From the NCBI GenBank assembly GCA_017886875.1, contig JAGHIZ010000110.1, forward strand, positions 1-32,463: 32,463 bases of DNA, read 5' to 3'. Position numbers and translations under genes: made by a program. Source of the DNA: Butyricicoccus sp. GTDB lineage: Bacteria > Bacillota > Clostridia > Oscillospirales > Butyricicoccaceae. This document shows positions 24,908-32,423 of the stretch, one piece after another (position 1 is the first letter of the stretch; each line of letters starts with the position of its first letter). A model generated the notes under the pieces. The model did no database searches, was not told where the DNA came from, and worked only from the letters and a program-made list of their open reading frames with translations.

Positions 24908-26914
24908 CTATTCATTACGGCGTGAAATCTTAAAAAATGCTTTTCTTGTGTATACCTGATAAGAGATAAAATTGGAAATGCAATATAAAAGTATAACAAC
25001 AATAGCTACACATACCAAAACTAATATTTCAGGTCGTCTTAATACGAAAGAAATCACAAAACCTACAAGAACAGTTACAATCGCAACAAATAAATCTTTT
25101 TGGAAAGATGGTGCTATGATATTAGCATATGGTTTCCCGAATGTATGCAAAGTGAATATACGTTTTTTATTAGAGTTAGCCCATAACTGTGCATCCATAA
25201 TTCCCGAAAAAATCATAGATATAAGAATTAGGACACAGGCTGTAATATAATAAACAGCTTCTTTTCCAAATTGCTGTGCTTGCTCTAACGCAACATCTGC
25301 AATAGTATATATGGAAACAACATATTCTTGAATAGGTGAATTTGCTAGTGCTTGTCGCAAAACATTTTCGTCCGAAAAAACAATATTTCCACTTGATAAA
25401 GTTGCTACTGTGAAACTTTTTGCTTTAAAAACTGATATAGGATTTTCAACTAATATTATAAGTGGATTTTTTGCTTGAACAGTACTACCACCATAAGCAA
25501 CATTTGGTGGTAATGCTAAAAAATTTTCTCCTACAAATTCATAATATTCCATTCCATCAGGATGTACAGTTTCAGCTTTTGTCCAAATTGGAATTTGTAC
25601 GTTTAAAAAGCTTCTAAGTGGTTCTTCTAGGCTTTCTAATGATACTTTGGTTAATCGCCCTCCATTTCCTCGTTCCTCAATTCCTATATTGAACGAATTT
25701 ATCCATGCTTTATCAGCTACAATTATATGGTCATATCCACCATATTCTTCTGGATTTAAAGCGATGGCTTCATCAATAACAAAAGAAAAACTCAATTTAT
25801 TTTCTTCTATCATTTTATTGCAAAATTCTTCTACATAAGGAATCATTTCATCTGTTACTAATGGATCTGTATAACTAAATCCAATTCTAACATTATTTTG
25901 CATATTCCTCCACAAAGAATATTCTTTAGATAATTCTTTAAATATATATGCGGAAGTAAGTGTACTTGGTAAAATAAGTAATGCTAAAACAACAGATAAA
26001 ATGCGTGTTCCTGTTCCTAAAAGTTTGAAATTTTTCAATGGAATTTCTCTTTTGGCTAGATGTTTGGTTTTTGGGCGTACTAATATAGACATTAAATATA
26101 TCAATATTGATGAAAGTATTAAAAGAAAAATCAAGCATAAAAAATATTTTAACAATATCAAAGGAATTTGGTTGATACTGTTTGAAATTACAACATAACT
26201 TAATGCTACTATTAGTGCAGTAATAAATCCAATAACTACATTCACAAAAATTGAACAAGTATCTTCCATATGAATACGTTTATCACTAATTCCACCTAAC
26301 AATCTAATCGTTCTTGCTTTGGCATGGGTAATAAACCAAGCAATCATAGTTGCTATAAATAGCAAAAAAGCTGTTATAATCGCATTACCAATTCCATTAT
26401 AGACTAAATAACTATAAATGACTTTAGCAAAATTTTGTTGGGTATACCAAGAAATAGACATACCATTTTCATCACACCATTTATTTATTTCATTTTTAAA
26501 ATTTTCAGTTCCTTTTATGGCGTATGTACCATACAGAGGTCTTGTTCCCATATCAGTTGATGAAATAAGATTACCAGTAAGGCTTGAATCAAGCCAATAT
26601 ATGTCTGAATTTTTAATAATTATATCTGATGATGTTGGAACTTCTGTGCCAAACCAGATTATATCTTTTTTATTTTCATATTCTTTAGAATCTGTGACAA
26701 CCTTTATCAACACACCATCATTGTTATCAGTAATTTTGTTTAAATTACTTATTATCTCCTCTTTTGTTTTATTTTGCACTGAGATATTTAACTCAAACCT
26801 ATTTGTGGTTTCAAAAGGCAATTGCTGCTGCTCAACCGTTGCATACTGAAAAATAAGTAAGAATACAAAAAGAGCAAATAAAAAACTAGTTAGGCGAATA
26901 CCATGTTTAATCAT
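24908..26914 (-). CDS. Multi-pass ABC permease, bacteriocin-associated (putative immunity) type
   Basis: The protein has 668 residues. An N-terminal helix (7-27) and an extracellular region to about 160 come first, followed by helices near 165-195, 220-245, 252-280 and 303-325. A second large extracellular domain spans ~330-550, and three C-terminal helices end before the tail TRKAFFKISRRNE. After the second helix comes THAKARTIRLLGGISDKRI, like the conserved coupling segment of 'bacteriocin-associated integral membrane (putative immunity)' proteins. Those pair with a small ATPase, often beside lactococcin 972-type genes. The layout and partner fit this family; the assignment is by eye. The ribosome site AAAGGGG is about 10 bases before the ATG. 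Likely role: export of, or protection from, an extracellular peptide. Confidence 0.7.
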   Translation of the reverse strand: MIKHGIRLTSFLFALFVFLLIFQYATVEQQQLPFETTNRFELNISVQNKTKEEIISNLNKITDNNDGVLIKVVTDSKEYENKKDIIWFGTEVPTSSDIIIKNSDIYWLDSSLTGNLISSTDMGTRPLYGTYAIKGTENFKNEINKWCDENGMSISWYTQQNFAKVIYSYLVYNGIGNAIITAFLLFIATMIAWFITHAKARTIRLLGGISDKRIHMEDTCSIFVNVVIGFITALIVALSYVVISNSINQIPLILLKYFLCLIFLLILSSILIYLMSILVRPKTKHLAKREIPLKNFKLLGTGTRILSVVLALLILPSTLTSAYIFKELSKEYSLWRNMQNNVRIGFSYTDPLVTDEMIPYVEEFCNKMIEENKLSFSFVIDEAIALNPEEYGGYDHIIVADKAWINSFNIGIEERGNGGRLTKVSLESLEEPLRSFLNVQIPIWTKAETVHPDGMEYYEFVGENFLALPPNVAYGGSTVQAKNPLIILVENPISVFKAKSFTVATLSSGNIVFSDENVLRQALANSPIQEYVVSIYTIADVALEQAQQFGKEAVYYITACVLILISMIFSGIMDAQLWANSNKKRIFTLHTFGKPYANIIAPSFQKDLFVAIVTVLVGFVISFVLRRPEILVLVCVAIVVILLYCISNFISYQVYTRKAFFKISRRNE

Positions 26915-27059
26915 AAGAATATAGCCCCTTTACATTTGATATAAGTCGTGTGTTTTAACATTTTTTCTTTTGTTATACAAATTATTACATATATATTTTT
27001 AAGAATAAAGCAGCTAAATATTTAAGATTTCTTTAAGAACATTAAGCAATAATGGAACT

Positions 27060-27285
27060 AGGCTTTTACTTCCATACGATGAATATCAATAATATGACAA
27101 TGAAACTTATTCACAAACTCCATTTATTCTTTAGAAAGTTTTTCCTCCAGTTCGGCAAGTAAATCATCTGTATGCTTATTTAATTTACTATATTTTTTGT
27201 CTCTTGGCACTGTTTGCTATGTCAGTTCAATGTTACTATAGTATAATTAAAAATACTTTTTACTCTTTTAATCTGCCATGATACA
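27060..27285 (-). pseudogene. Decayed small coiled-coil protein gene
   Basis: The minus strand shows fragments LYHGRLKE, then after stops AKRQKYSKLNKHTDDLLAEL and EEKLSKE, a stop, then MEFVNKFHCHIIDIHRMEV. The order recalls small helical proteins frequent in clostridial integrative elements (form: LYYG.L.P...., S.Y..L......L...L........F........I). Several stop codons interrupt it, so it is a remnant. The 515-bp gap between the permease and the secreted-protein gene holds nothing else besides a terminator at 27288-27319. Confidence 0.3.
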
Positions 27286-27287
27286 AC

Positions 27288-27319
27288 AAAAGCAGAAAAC
27301 CAATAATGATTTTCTGCTT
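27288..27319 (-). terminator. Terminator-like hairpin after the secreted-protein gene
   Basis: Stem AGCAGAAAA / TTTTCTGCT with a ~10-base loop, followed on the minus strand by TTTTGTTG. Moderate T run. Confidence 0.55.
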
Positions 27320-27429
27320 ATTTAAAAATACGATTATTTAATCGTAAAGAGTAATAGTTTCATAGATATATGATTAGCCCATTTCTAAGCCTATATAATA
27401 TATTTAATTTTTAATTTATATTTTAACAA

Positions 27430-27999
27430 TTATGTATTAGCTATATATGCAGCATTGCCATCACCTAAGTATGAACTTACTCTAAATTCATAACTACAAC
27501 CTTCTTCTAAACCAGTTAAAACGACAGATGTATTGACTGGTTGATTTAGAACAACAGCTAATAGTGAGCCAGTAACGCCTTCTTTATTCAAACTAACATT
27601 AAACTTACTTTGAGTAGAGGCTGGTAATGTAAAGTTTACTTTTCCGTCATAAGTAGCTTCAAAAGACTCTGTCACACCTCCAAAACCGCTATTACTAGCG
27701 TATGGTACATATATAAATCCTTCTGCTAATACAGTTTTTTGATTTTGCAAATCATTCAAATTAAAAGGTATAAAATTTACAGTTATATTAGGGTCATATA
27801 TTGTAACTGTTGCACCTGTTTTTTCGTCAATATACTTTACAGGGGTTTCACGAGATGCTTTTGATGTATCTACTTCTGATAGTGTTGGTAAAGATGCATA
27901 TGCTACATCTTTATAATATGCAAGTGCAGTCATACTCATAGCTGATACTGCTGCCGTTGTAGCTAAACCCAATGCGATAATTTTTTTAAACTTTTTCGT
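27430..27999 (-). CDS. Secreted protein, ~189 aa, apparently starting at a non-standard codon
   Basis: Eight bases after AAAGGAG on the minus strand the frame reads ACG AAA AAG TTT, giving a complete signal peptide (KKFKKIIALGLATTAAVSAM, ending MSMTALA). The expected ATG is ACG at 27997-27999, or ATT one codon earlier (28002). The next usable codon, TTG 27972, would cut off the basic signal-peptide start. The mature part (~160 residues) is rich in Thr, Val and Asn, with beta-type segments (VKYIDEKTGATVTIYDPNIT, VVLTGLEEGCSYEFRVSSYL). It resembles no bacteriocin precursor I know. It lies upstream of the ABC genes in the same direction and shares a 61-bp leader element with the C39-like gene. 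It may be an extracellular effector or the cargo of the ABC system. Confidence 0.65.
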   Translation of the reverse strand, partial: TKKFKKIIALGLATTAAVSAMSMTALAYYKDVAYASLPTLSEVDTSKASRETPVKYIDEKTGATVTIYDPNITVNFIPFNLNDLQNQKTVLAEGFIYVPYASNSGFGGVTESFEATYDGKVNFTLPASTQSKFNVSLNKEGVTGSLLAVVLNQPVNTSVVLTGLEEGCSYEFRVSSYLGDGNAAYIANT

Positions 28000-28072
28000 A
28001 ATAAAAACTCCTTTAATTATAAAAATACTGATTGTGATTTGTAAATACTATGTTTTATAACATAATATTGGC

Positions 28073-28133
28073 ATCCATATATTATCATTTGCTATTATGA
28101 CAAGGTGTCAAGCCTTTTCGATTATATATGGAT
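28073..28133 (-). repeat. 61-bp structured leader element, copy 1
   Basis: ATCCATATATTATC and its partner GATTATATATGGAT bound a 61-bp inverted-repeat element almost identical in ends and core (AAGGTGTC.AGCCTTTTCG) to 30551-30611. On the minus strand it follows GGAGGTTGATGCTTATG, but the peptide frame of the other copy is closed here by a TGA (GGA to TGA) after about 12 codons. Homology extends to about 28158. Confidence 0.65.
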
Positions 28134-28177
28134 TTTTTACTTCAATCATAAGCATCAACCTCCAACCTATAAAACAA

Positions 28178-28214
28178 AAAACGAAATTACTGTATATTGC
28201 AGTAATTTCGTTTT
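28178..28214 (-). terminator. Perfect palindrome: terminator, possibly also operator
   Basis: AAAACGAAATTACTG, loop of 7, CAGTAATTTCGTTTT, flanked by T-rich sequence on the minus strand. It can terminate the 28276-29593 transcript. A TTGACA (plus-strand TGTCAA at 28233-28238) with a weak -10 at 17 bp lies just upstream, so the palindrome may also act as an operator for the secreted-protein gene. Confidence 0.7.
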
Positions 28215-28275
28215 ATTACTTAAGTCACTATTTGTCAACACTTAGATTTTAAAATTTATATAATTTTTATAAGGT

Positions 28276-28440
28276 TTAATGTGTACACTTTGTATATGTG
28301 ACTTTATATGTCAACTCGCCTCTATCGATTATGCCACATTTTTTACATCTCTTAGCATTTTCATAATAATACATTGTACAGCCACCCTTGCTGTTTGTTA
28401 TATGGTCTTGAAACAATACATTATTTGAATCAATATACAT
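28276..28440 (-). CDS. 54-aa Cys/His module, copy of the BlaR1 C-terminus
   Basis: ATG 28440 opens a 54-residue ORF with KGGCTMYYYENAKRCKKCG and a C-terminal KVTYTKCTH. The last 44 residues of the BlaR1-like protein (30752-32059) have the same form: KGGCTTYYYENAKICSKCN and KVIFQKCIH. The spaced Cys and final His suggest a small metal-binding module. The ORF lacks a ribosome site and is in frame with the preceding gene, separated by one TAA at 28459. It may be a former C-terminal domain of that gene or a duplicated fragment. Confidence 0.5.
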   Translation of the reverse strand: MYIDSNNVLFQDHITNSKGGCTMYYYENAKRCKKCGIIDRGELTYKVTYTKCTH

Positions 28441-28458
28441 GCTTTTAAAAATTATTTT

Positions 28459-29235
28459 TTAAATATAATATTTTACAAGTAAAGAAGTATATTGCTTAGC
28501 ATTCTCACCCATATTACTGAGTACACAATACAATATTTTACCATCAAACATACAGTTCTCAAGCTCCATATTGCTTAGTTCATTAGATAATTCTAAATGA
28601 TGGTATGATATTTCATTGGATGCTAAATCATAAAATATAACTTCATTTTTATTATTATAAAATGTCAGAAAATCACCGTATGATGTATGAGCTACATTTA
28701 GATTACAATTATATTCTAACGGCTCTGTTAATTCACTTTTCATAGGTTCCAATCTTAATCTATTGTCTGACTTAGTAAAAAAGAGATATCGTCTATGTTT
28801 TGTTTTTAGAATAAGATTATTTCCATAATCCTTCATATTTACAACGCTATCTATTATTTCTGTACCAAGCTCATCAGTTAAATCCATAAATTCTTCTAAA
28901 TCTAAACTTGTTTCCGAATATAATTTACCATTTTCATCATATTCTCTTATATTATGGCTTATCGTTCCATCACAGTAATCTATTTCAAATGAAAATATTT
29001 TTCCATCTGATGAAGCAGATACAGTGTTAACCATGGTTCCAATCTCTTTTGTCCAATCATATTCCTTTCTTTGTACTATATTACAAGTTTTAGTCGAAAC
29101 ATCTATAACTTTAATCCAATATATATGATGTTTCGTTCTCTTCAGGGTAAAATAATAGATACTTATCACCATATAGTGGTTTAAGAAATGAAATTGGTGG
29201 ATAAGAACTCCAAGATAATAATGTTTGTTTACCAC
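28459..29235 (-). pseudogene. C-terminal half of a frameshifted membrane-anchored protein
   Basis: The coding text becomes meaningful at about YWIKVIDVSTKTCNI (near 29117) and continues for ~220 residues with beta-type repeats (SFEIDYCDGTISHNIREYDE, YNNKNEVIFYDLASNEISYH), like a beta-propeller. The earlier codons of this frame (29128-29235) are the wrong frame of the first half. Adding one AT unit to the dinucleotide run at 29119-29126 joins it to 29111-29593 as one protein of about 377 residues. It ends at TAA 28459, followed in frame by the 54-aa Cys/His module. Function unknown; probably an extracytoplasmic binding protein of the BlaR1 locus. Confidence 0.6.
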
Positions 29236-29593
29236 CCATATTGTCTTTCTTATAAATTATATTATTTCCACTCTCTGATGTACATAGTGATAGATAATAA
29301 TCACTAGAATATGATTCTTCAGATTTATAAACACGAGTTTCATCAATTGATTTCCATTTAGAAGCTTTATATTTATTGTTTTTTTCAAAATACAAATCTC
29401 TTGATTCAGATTGTTTCCAATTAATCTCTTCTAATACAATTTGATTATTTATTGTATTCAAAATCTTTAAAGATTGATTTTCAGTTGTATACAAAATCTC
29501 AATATCTTTATTTAATGAAATATGAGTGGTTATAAATATAAAGAATATAATGAAAATACCAATAATACAAAATTTAGCTCTCATATTTTTCAT
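29111..29593 (-). pseudogene. N-terminal half of a frameshifted membrane-anchored protein
   Basis: ATG 29593 with AAAGGGATATT upstream starts a protein with one N-terminal membrane helix (FCIIGIFIIFFIFITTHISL), then an extracellular beta-rich domain ending YLLFYPEENETSYILD at TAA 29111. The frame is lost at the AT repeat 29119-29126. With one more AT unit it reads SYIYWIKVIDVST and joins the downstream half without a gap. This is a recent or reversible frameshift, possibly phase variation. The gene follows the C39-like gene after a terminator hairpin. Confidence 0.6.
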
Positions 29594-29614
29594 AATCTAA
29601 TATCCCTTTTATTG

Positions 29615-29645
29615 AAAAGACTTAGGCATAATACCTAAGTCTTTT
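29615..29645 (-). terminator. Terminator hairpin after the C39-like peptidase gene
   Basis: Perfect 12-bp stem AAAAGACTTAGG / CCTAAGTCTTTT with loop CATAATA, 26 bp after the peptidase stop and before the next ATG. The T run on the minus strand is short, so some readthrough is likely. Confidence 0.75.
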
Positions 29646-29671
29646 GTCAATTAAGAAACAACAGTCGCCTA

Positions 29672-30466
29672 TTAGTAAATATATTGTGATGCAAAATGTG
29701 TGCTAATGGATTCATATGCATCATCAAAAGACACATAATACTTAGCTGAATCAGGTCCTTTAATAGAAGAAAAACCATAATAAGGATCAACAATTAAAAC
29801 TTTTGTAAGACCATTATTTTGTCCACCTAGAGTCATAAAATGTCCTGATGATTGATACCCAAAATCTGAATCTGCTGTTAGTCTAGATCTTAGAATTAAT
29901 GGGCAACTTCCAACATTTAATGCAGAATCAATATCATCTTTAAATTCGGATTTACTCTCTAATTGTTTTGGGAAATAGTAATTTACATCTTGATATTTAT
30001 TTAACCCATTTGCTACATTCTCGCCACTAGAACCTTTTTCAGTTGTTTCAATATCTTTAGCTAATACTTTTTGACTGGCTGGTAAAGATACATTATACAT
30101 ACTGCTGTCTTTGTATGCATTATAAAAGTATTTCAAGTTTTGCATTGCACTTGCAGGTCCACAATAATAGCTTGTTTCTTGTTTGATTTGCGGAACTCCT
30201 AAGTCACAAGCTCTATAAGATGAAAGTGGTTTTGGCATATTTCCAGATAATTTTGCAATAACAATTTCCTTAATATCAGATGGCATTGATTTGTCGTTTT
30301 TAATACGTTCTATTTGCTCTTCGTTGGAAATAATTTCTTCTCCTACCTGCATATTACCTCCAGAAGGCCCTTCTGATATATCTATTGCATTAGCAAATGA
30401 ATTTGTAGATGCAATTATACAACAAATAGATAACATACCAATCAATTTCATTCTAAAATTACTCAT
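29672..30466 (-). CDS. Secreted C39-like cysteine peptidase, 264 aa
   Basis: A signal peptide (residues 1-28, ending SFANA) and a ~55-residue pro-like region precede the peptidase domain. The domain shows the catalytic Cys in SYYCGPASAM (C102), the His in SSGHFMTLGG (H209) and an Asp in LIVDPYYG (D227), the triad of the papain-like C39 family. No ABC transporter or membrane domain is fused, unlike bacteriocin-export peptidases, so it should act outside the cell on wall or secreted substrates. AGGTG lies 6 bases before the ATG. It follows a 46-aa ORF by 20 bp and is driven by a full promoter with a BlaI-like palindrome at 30657-30711. Confidence 0.8.
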   Translation of the reverse strand: MSNFRMKLIGMLSICCIIASTNSFANAIDISEGPSGGNMQVGEEIISNEEQIERIKNDKSMPSDIKEIVIAKLSGNMPKPLSSYRACDLGVPQIKQETSYYCGPASAMQNLKYFYNAYKDSSMYNVSLPASQKVLAKDIETTEKGSSGENVANGLNKYQDVNYYFPKQLESKSEFKDDIDSALNVGSCPLILRSRLTADSDFGYQSSGHFMTLGGQNNGLTKVLIVDPYYGFSSIKGPDSAKYYVSFDDAYESISTHFASQYIY

Positions 30467-30486
30467 TTATTTCACCTACTTCTTCT

Positions 30487-30627
30487 TTAATTACAATAAC
30501 TTGTTTTATTTACAAATTTTCTTTTTCGTATACTTTGATACAACACTTCTATCCATATATTATCGGTTGCCATAATGGCAAGGTGTCCAGCCTTTTCGAT
30601 TATATATGGATTTTTTATTGCAATCAT
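30487..30627 (-). CDS. 46-aa basic peptide ORF within the structured leader
   Basis: ATG 30627 has AGGGGTG 8 bases upstream. The peptide begins MIAIKNPYIIEKAGHLAIMA and ends with a basic stretch IRKRKFVNKTSYCN, and it stops 20 bp before the C39-like start. The first half is encoded by the 61-bp inverted-repeat element. The other copy of that element (28073-28133) encodes MIEVKNPYIIEKA before a TGA. Either a real small peptide is conserved, or the similarity reflects a structured RNA that happens to be open. No Gly-Gly leader site is present. Confidence 0.4.
   Translation of the reverse strand: MIAIKNPYIIEKAGHLAIMATDNIWIEVLYQSIRKRKFVNKTSYCN
30551..30611 (-). repeat. 61-bp structured leader element, copy 2
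   Basis: ATCCATATATTATCG and CGATTATATATGGAT pair with one mismatch. Inside are TTGCC-ATTAT-GGCAA and AAGG / CCTT stems, giving a three-way-junction shape. It has the same length and core as copy 1 at 28073-28133. Homology continues to about 30645, through the ribosome site of the 46-aa ORF. Confidence 0.65.
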
Positions 30628-30656
30628 AGGCATCACCCCTATAATATAAAATTTCT

Positions 30657-30711
30657 AATTGCTACAATTATGTAGTAATTAGATTGTACTGCTAAAATAA
30701 AATTTTGTCAA
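30657..30711 (-). promoter_or_regulatory. Promoter with BlaI/MecI-like operator before the C39-like gene
   Basis: On the minus strand TTGACA (30706-30711) is followed after exactly 17 bp by TACAAT (30683-30688). The interrupted palindrome AATTACTACA-TAAT-TGTAGCAATT (30657-30680) begins right after the -10. MecI/BlaI repressors bind ACTACA..TGTAGT palindromes at promoters. BlaI is encoded in this window, so repression by it is likely. Confidence 0.65.
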
Positions 30712-30751
30712 TAGATGTATATAAATTTTTTATTATATTTATAGAAGTATG

Positions 30752-32059
30752 TTAATGTATACATTTTTGAAATATAACTTTATTTGTAACACTACCTAGA
30801 ATTATATTATTACATTTAGAGCATATTTTAGCATTTTCATAATAATAAGTTGTACAGCCACCTTTGCCATTTAATATGTGTTTTTGATATATACCTGATA
30901 CATATGAATGACTACAAAATAGTTGAGTTTCCGTTTCATTACTTACATTATATATTGTTCCATCATCAGCTATAAAAACGGAACGATGTAGTAATTCACT
31001 CTCAATATTGTTTTGTTCTTGTCCATCAGGTGTAAATTTGATAAATTCCTTATCTGATTTTAAAGTATCGTTATTTGATAAGGTTTCTAAATATATAACA
31101 TTTGGCATTTCATATGCAAATGCTGGAAATATACTGACAAGACACAATGCACCTGCAATTGCAATAGTCAATTTTTTAGATTTTTTTCTAGGTTTCATAA
31201 TAAAATCAAGCCTTTCTTTAATTATATCTTTATCACTGCTAAAAGCACTAACATATTTTTTATTTGATTTTTTTGTAGATATATCTATTATAAAATATCC
31301 ATACTGCAATCTATCATCTCTATCCATATCATACGTAACTTTTTCATCACAAACAAGTTCACAACTATTTTCAAGTGATTTGTTAAGAAAGTAAACAACA
31401 GGATTAAACCAATAAATACAACACATAATAACTCTTAACAAGAGAATTAGTCCATCATTATTTTTTATATGACAAAGTTCATGATATATTGCAATTCTCA
31501 TTTGAAACTTATTATCAATATATGGAATTACAATAATAGGTTTTGATATACCTGTGGTAAATGGTGAAATATCAGCACCAGTTTGATAAATAAAGATATT
31601 CTTTTTTATGCCAAGTTCAGTTTTGTATTTCTCCATTATATTTAATATTTCACAATTAATAATTTGATTAGATGCTTTTAAAACTAATCTTCTAAATTTT
31701 TGACGTTTCCATATTTGGAACAATAGAACGCAAACTGATATGAAAATCCACAATCCAAACACTAAAAACTCATTAAAAAATGCATCTGTTCCACCTATTT
31801 TATCTTTTCCAATAAATAAAAGTTTTTCATATCCATAATAAACAAATGAATTTACTGTTTCTGGCGGAAAAAGCTTTAAAATTATTCTTTTTATAAAAAA
31901 GATAAGTATAGGTAAAGGAATAAAGTGAAGTAGTAATGCTATTTTAAGCATATTATGCCTTTGTCTTAGGCTGAAAATTTTTGGTTTAAAAAACTGAATT
32001 AAATTAACCATCAAAAATAGCAAACTTCCACTTAAAGTCATAAATAATATTATTTGCAT
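30752..32059 (-). CDS. BlaR1/MecR1-like M56 membrane metallopeptidase, atypical sensor
   Basis: The protein has 435 residues. Membrane helices lie near 2-22, 38-60, 97-117, 203-223 (around WFNPVVYFLN) and 300-318. The zinc peptidase motif HELCH (H193, E194, H197) with NSCELVCDE downstream is characteristic of M56 peptidases. In BlaR1 systems a signal activates this domain and leads to cleavage of the BlaI repressor. Here the extracellular part is only ~115 residues, with no penicillin-binding domain, so the signal is probably not a beta-lactam. It ends in a 44-residue Cys/His module (GGCTTYYYENAKICSKCN ... QKCIH) repeated at 28276-28440. It starts 4 bp after the BlaI stop, in one operon. Confidence 0.85.
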   Translation of the reverse strand: MQIILFMTLSGSLLFLMVNLIQFFKPKIFSLRQRHNMLKIALLLHFIPLPILIFFIKRIILKLFPPETVNSFVYYGYEKLLFIGKDKIGGTDAFFNEFLVFGLWIFISVCVLLFQIWKRQKFRRLVLKASNQIINCEILNIMEKYKTELGIKKNIFIYQTGADISPFTTGISKPIIVIPYIDNKFQMRIAIYHELCHIKNNDGLILLLRVIMCCIYWFNPVVYFLNKSLENSCELVCDEKVTYDMDRDDRLQYGYFIIDISTKKSNKKYVSAFSSDKDIIKERLDFIMKPRKKSKKLTIAIAGALCLVSIFPAFAYEMPNVIYLETLSNNDTLKSDKEFIKFTPDGQEQNNIESELLHRSVFIADDGTIYNVSNETETQLFCSHSYVSGIYQKHILNGKGGCTTYYYENAKICSKCNNIILGSVTNKVIFQKCIH

Positions 32060-32063
32060 AAGC

Positions 32064-32423
32064 TTATTCTATATTTTTTAAATATTCTTTTAATTCCTCA
32101 TTTTCATTGGTATCTATATATTTACTCCCGCCAAGAGCTGACAGAAAATTAGATAAAGAACCATCATACATAGTATCTAATATATATTCTGCTTTTTTTT
32201 GCTCAAGTTGTTCTTTTGTAAACGCATGAATATACTTTCTTTTATCTTTTTTTAGTAGTCCTTTGTCTGTCATTCTAGCAAGATATGTGTTTACTGTTGA
32301 ACGGTCATATGCTTTTCCGATTTTATTGAAATATTCCCACATATTCGCACCAGAGAGCCATTCATTCCTTTCCCAAAAATAATCCATTATAATTTGTTCA
32401 TTTGGTGATAAATCAAAAATCAT
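32064..32423 (-). CDS. BlaI/MecI family transcriptional repressor
   Basis: About 119 residues beginning MIFDLSPNEQIIMDYFWERN, followed by the winged helix (SGANMWEYFNKIG, DRSTVNTYLARMTDKGLLKK) and the C-terminal dimer region. This is the BlaI/MecI layout. The start at 32423 has GGTGGAG at 6 bases; an upstream in-frame ATG at 32441 has none. It represses its own operon and others until cleaved through the BlaR1 partner, encoded 4 bp downstream. At the window edge GTAGTAATATAATAG (minus strand) contains TATAAT with an adjoining GTAGTAAT like the operator half-site at 30671, so autoregulation is probable. The site is cut by the edge. Confidence 0.88.
   Translation of the reverse strand: MIFDLSPNEQIIMDYFWERNEWLSGANMWEYFNKIGKAYDRSTVNTYLARMTDKGLLKKDKRKYIHAFTKEQLEQKKAEYILDTMYDGSLSNFLSALGGSKYIDTNENEELKEYLKNIE

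Noticed and set aside
26418-26849. Plus-strand ORFs antisense to the ABC permease
   Set aside because: Shadow of the 668-residue permease; no ribosome site or family resemblance.
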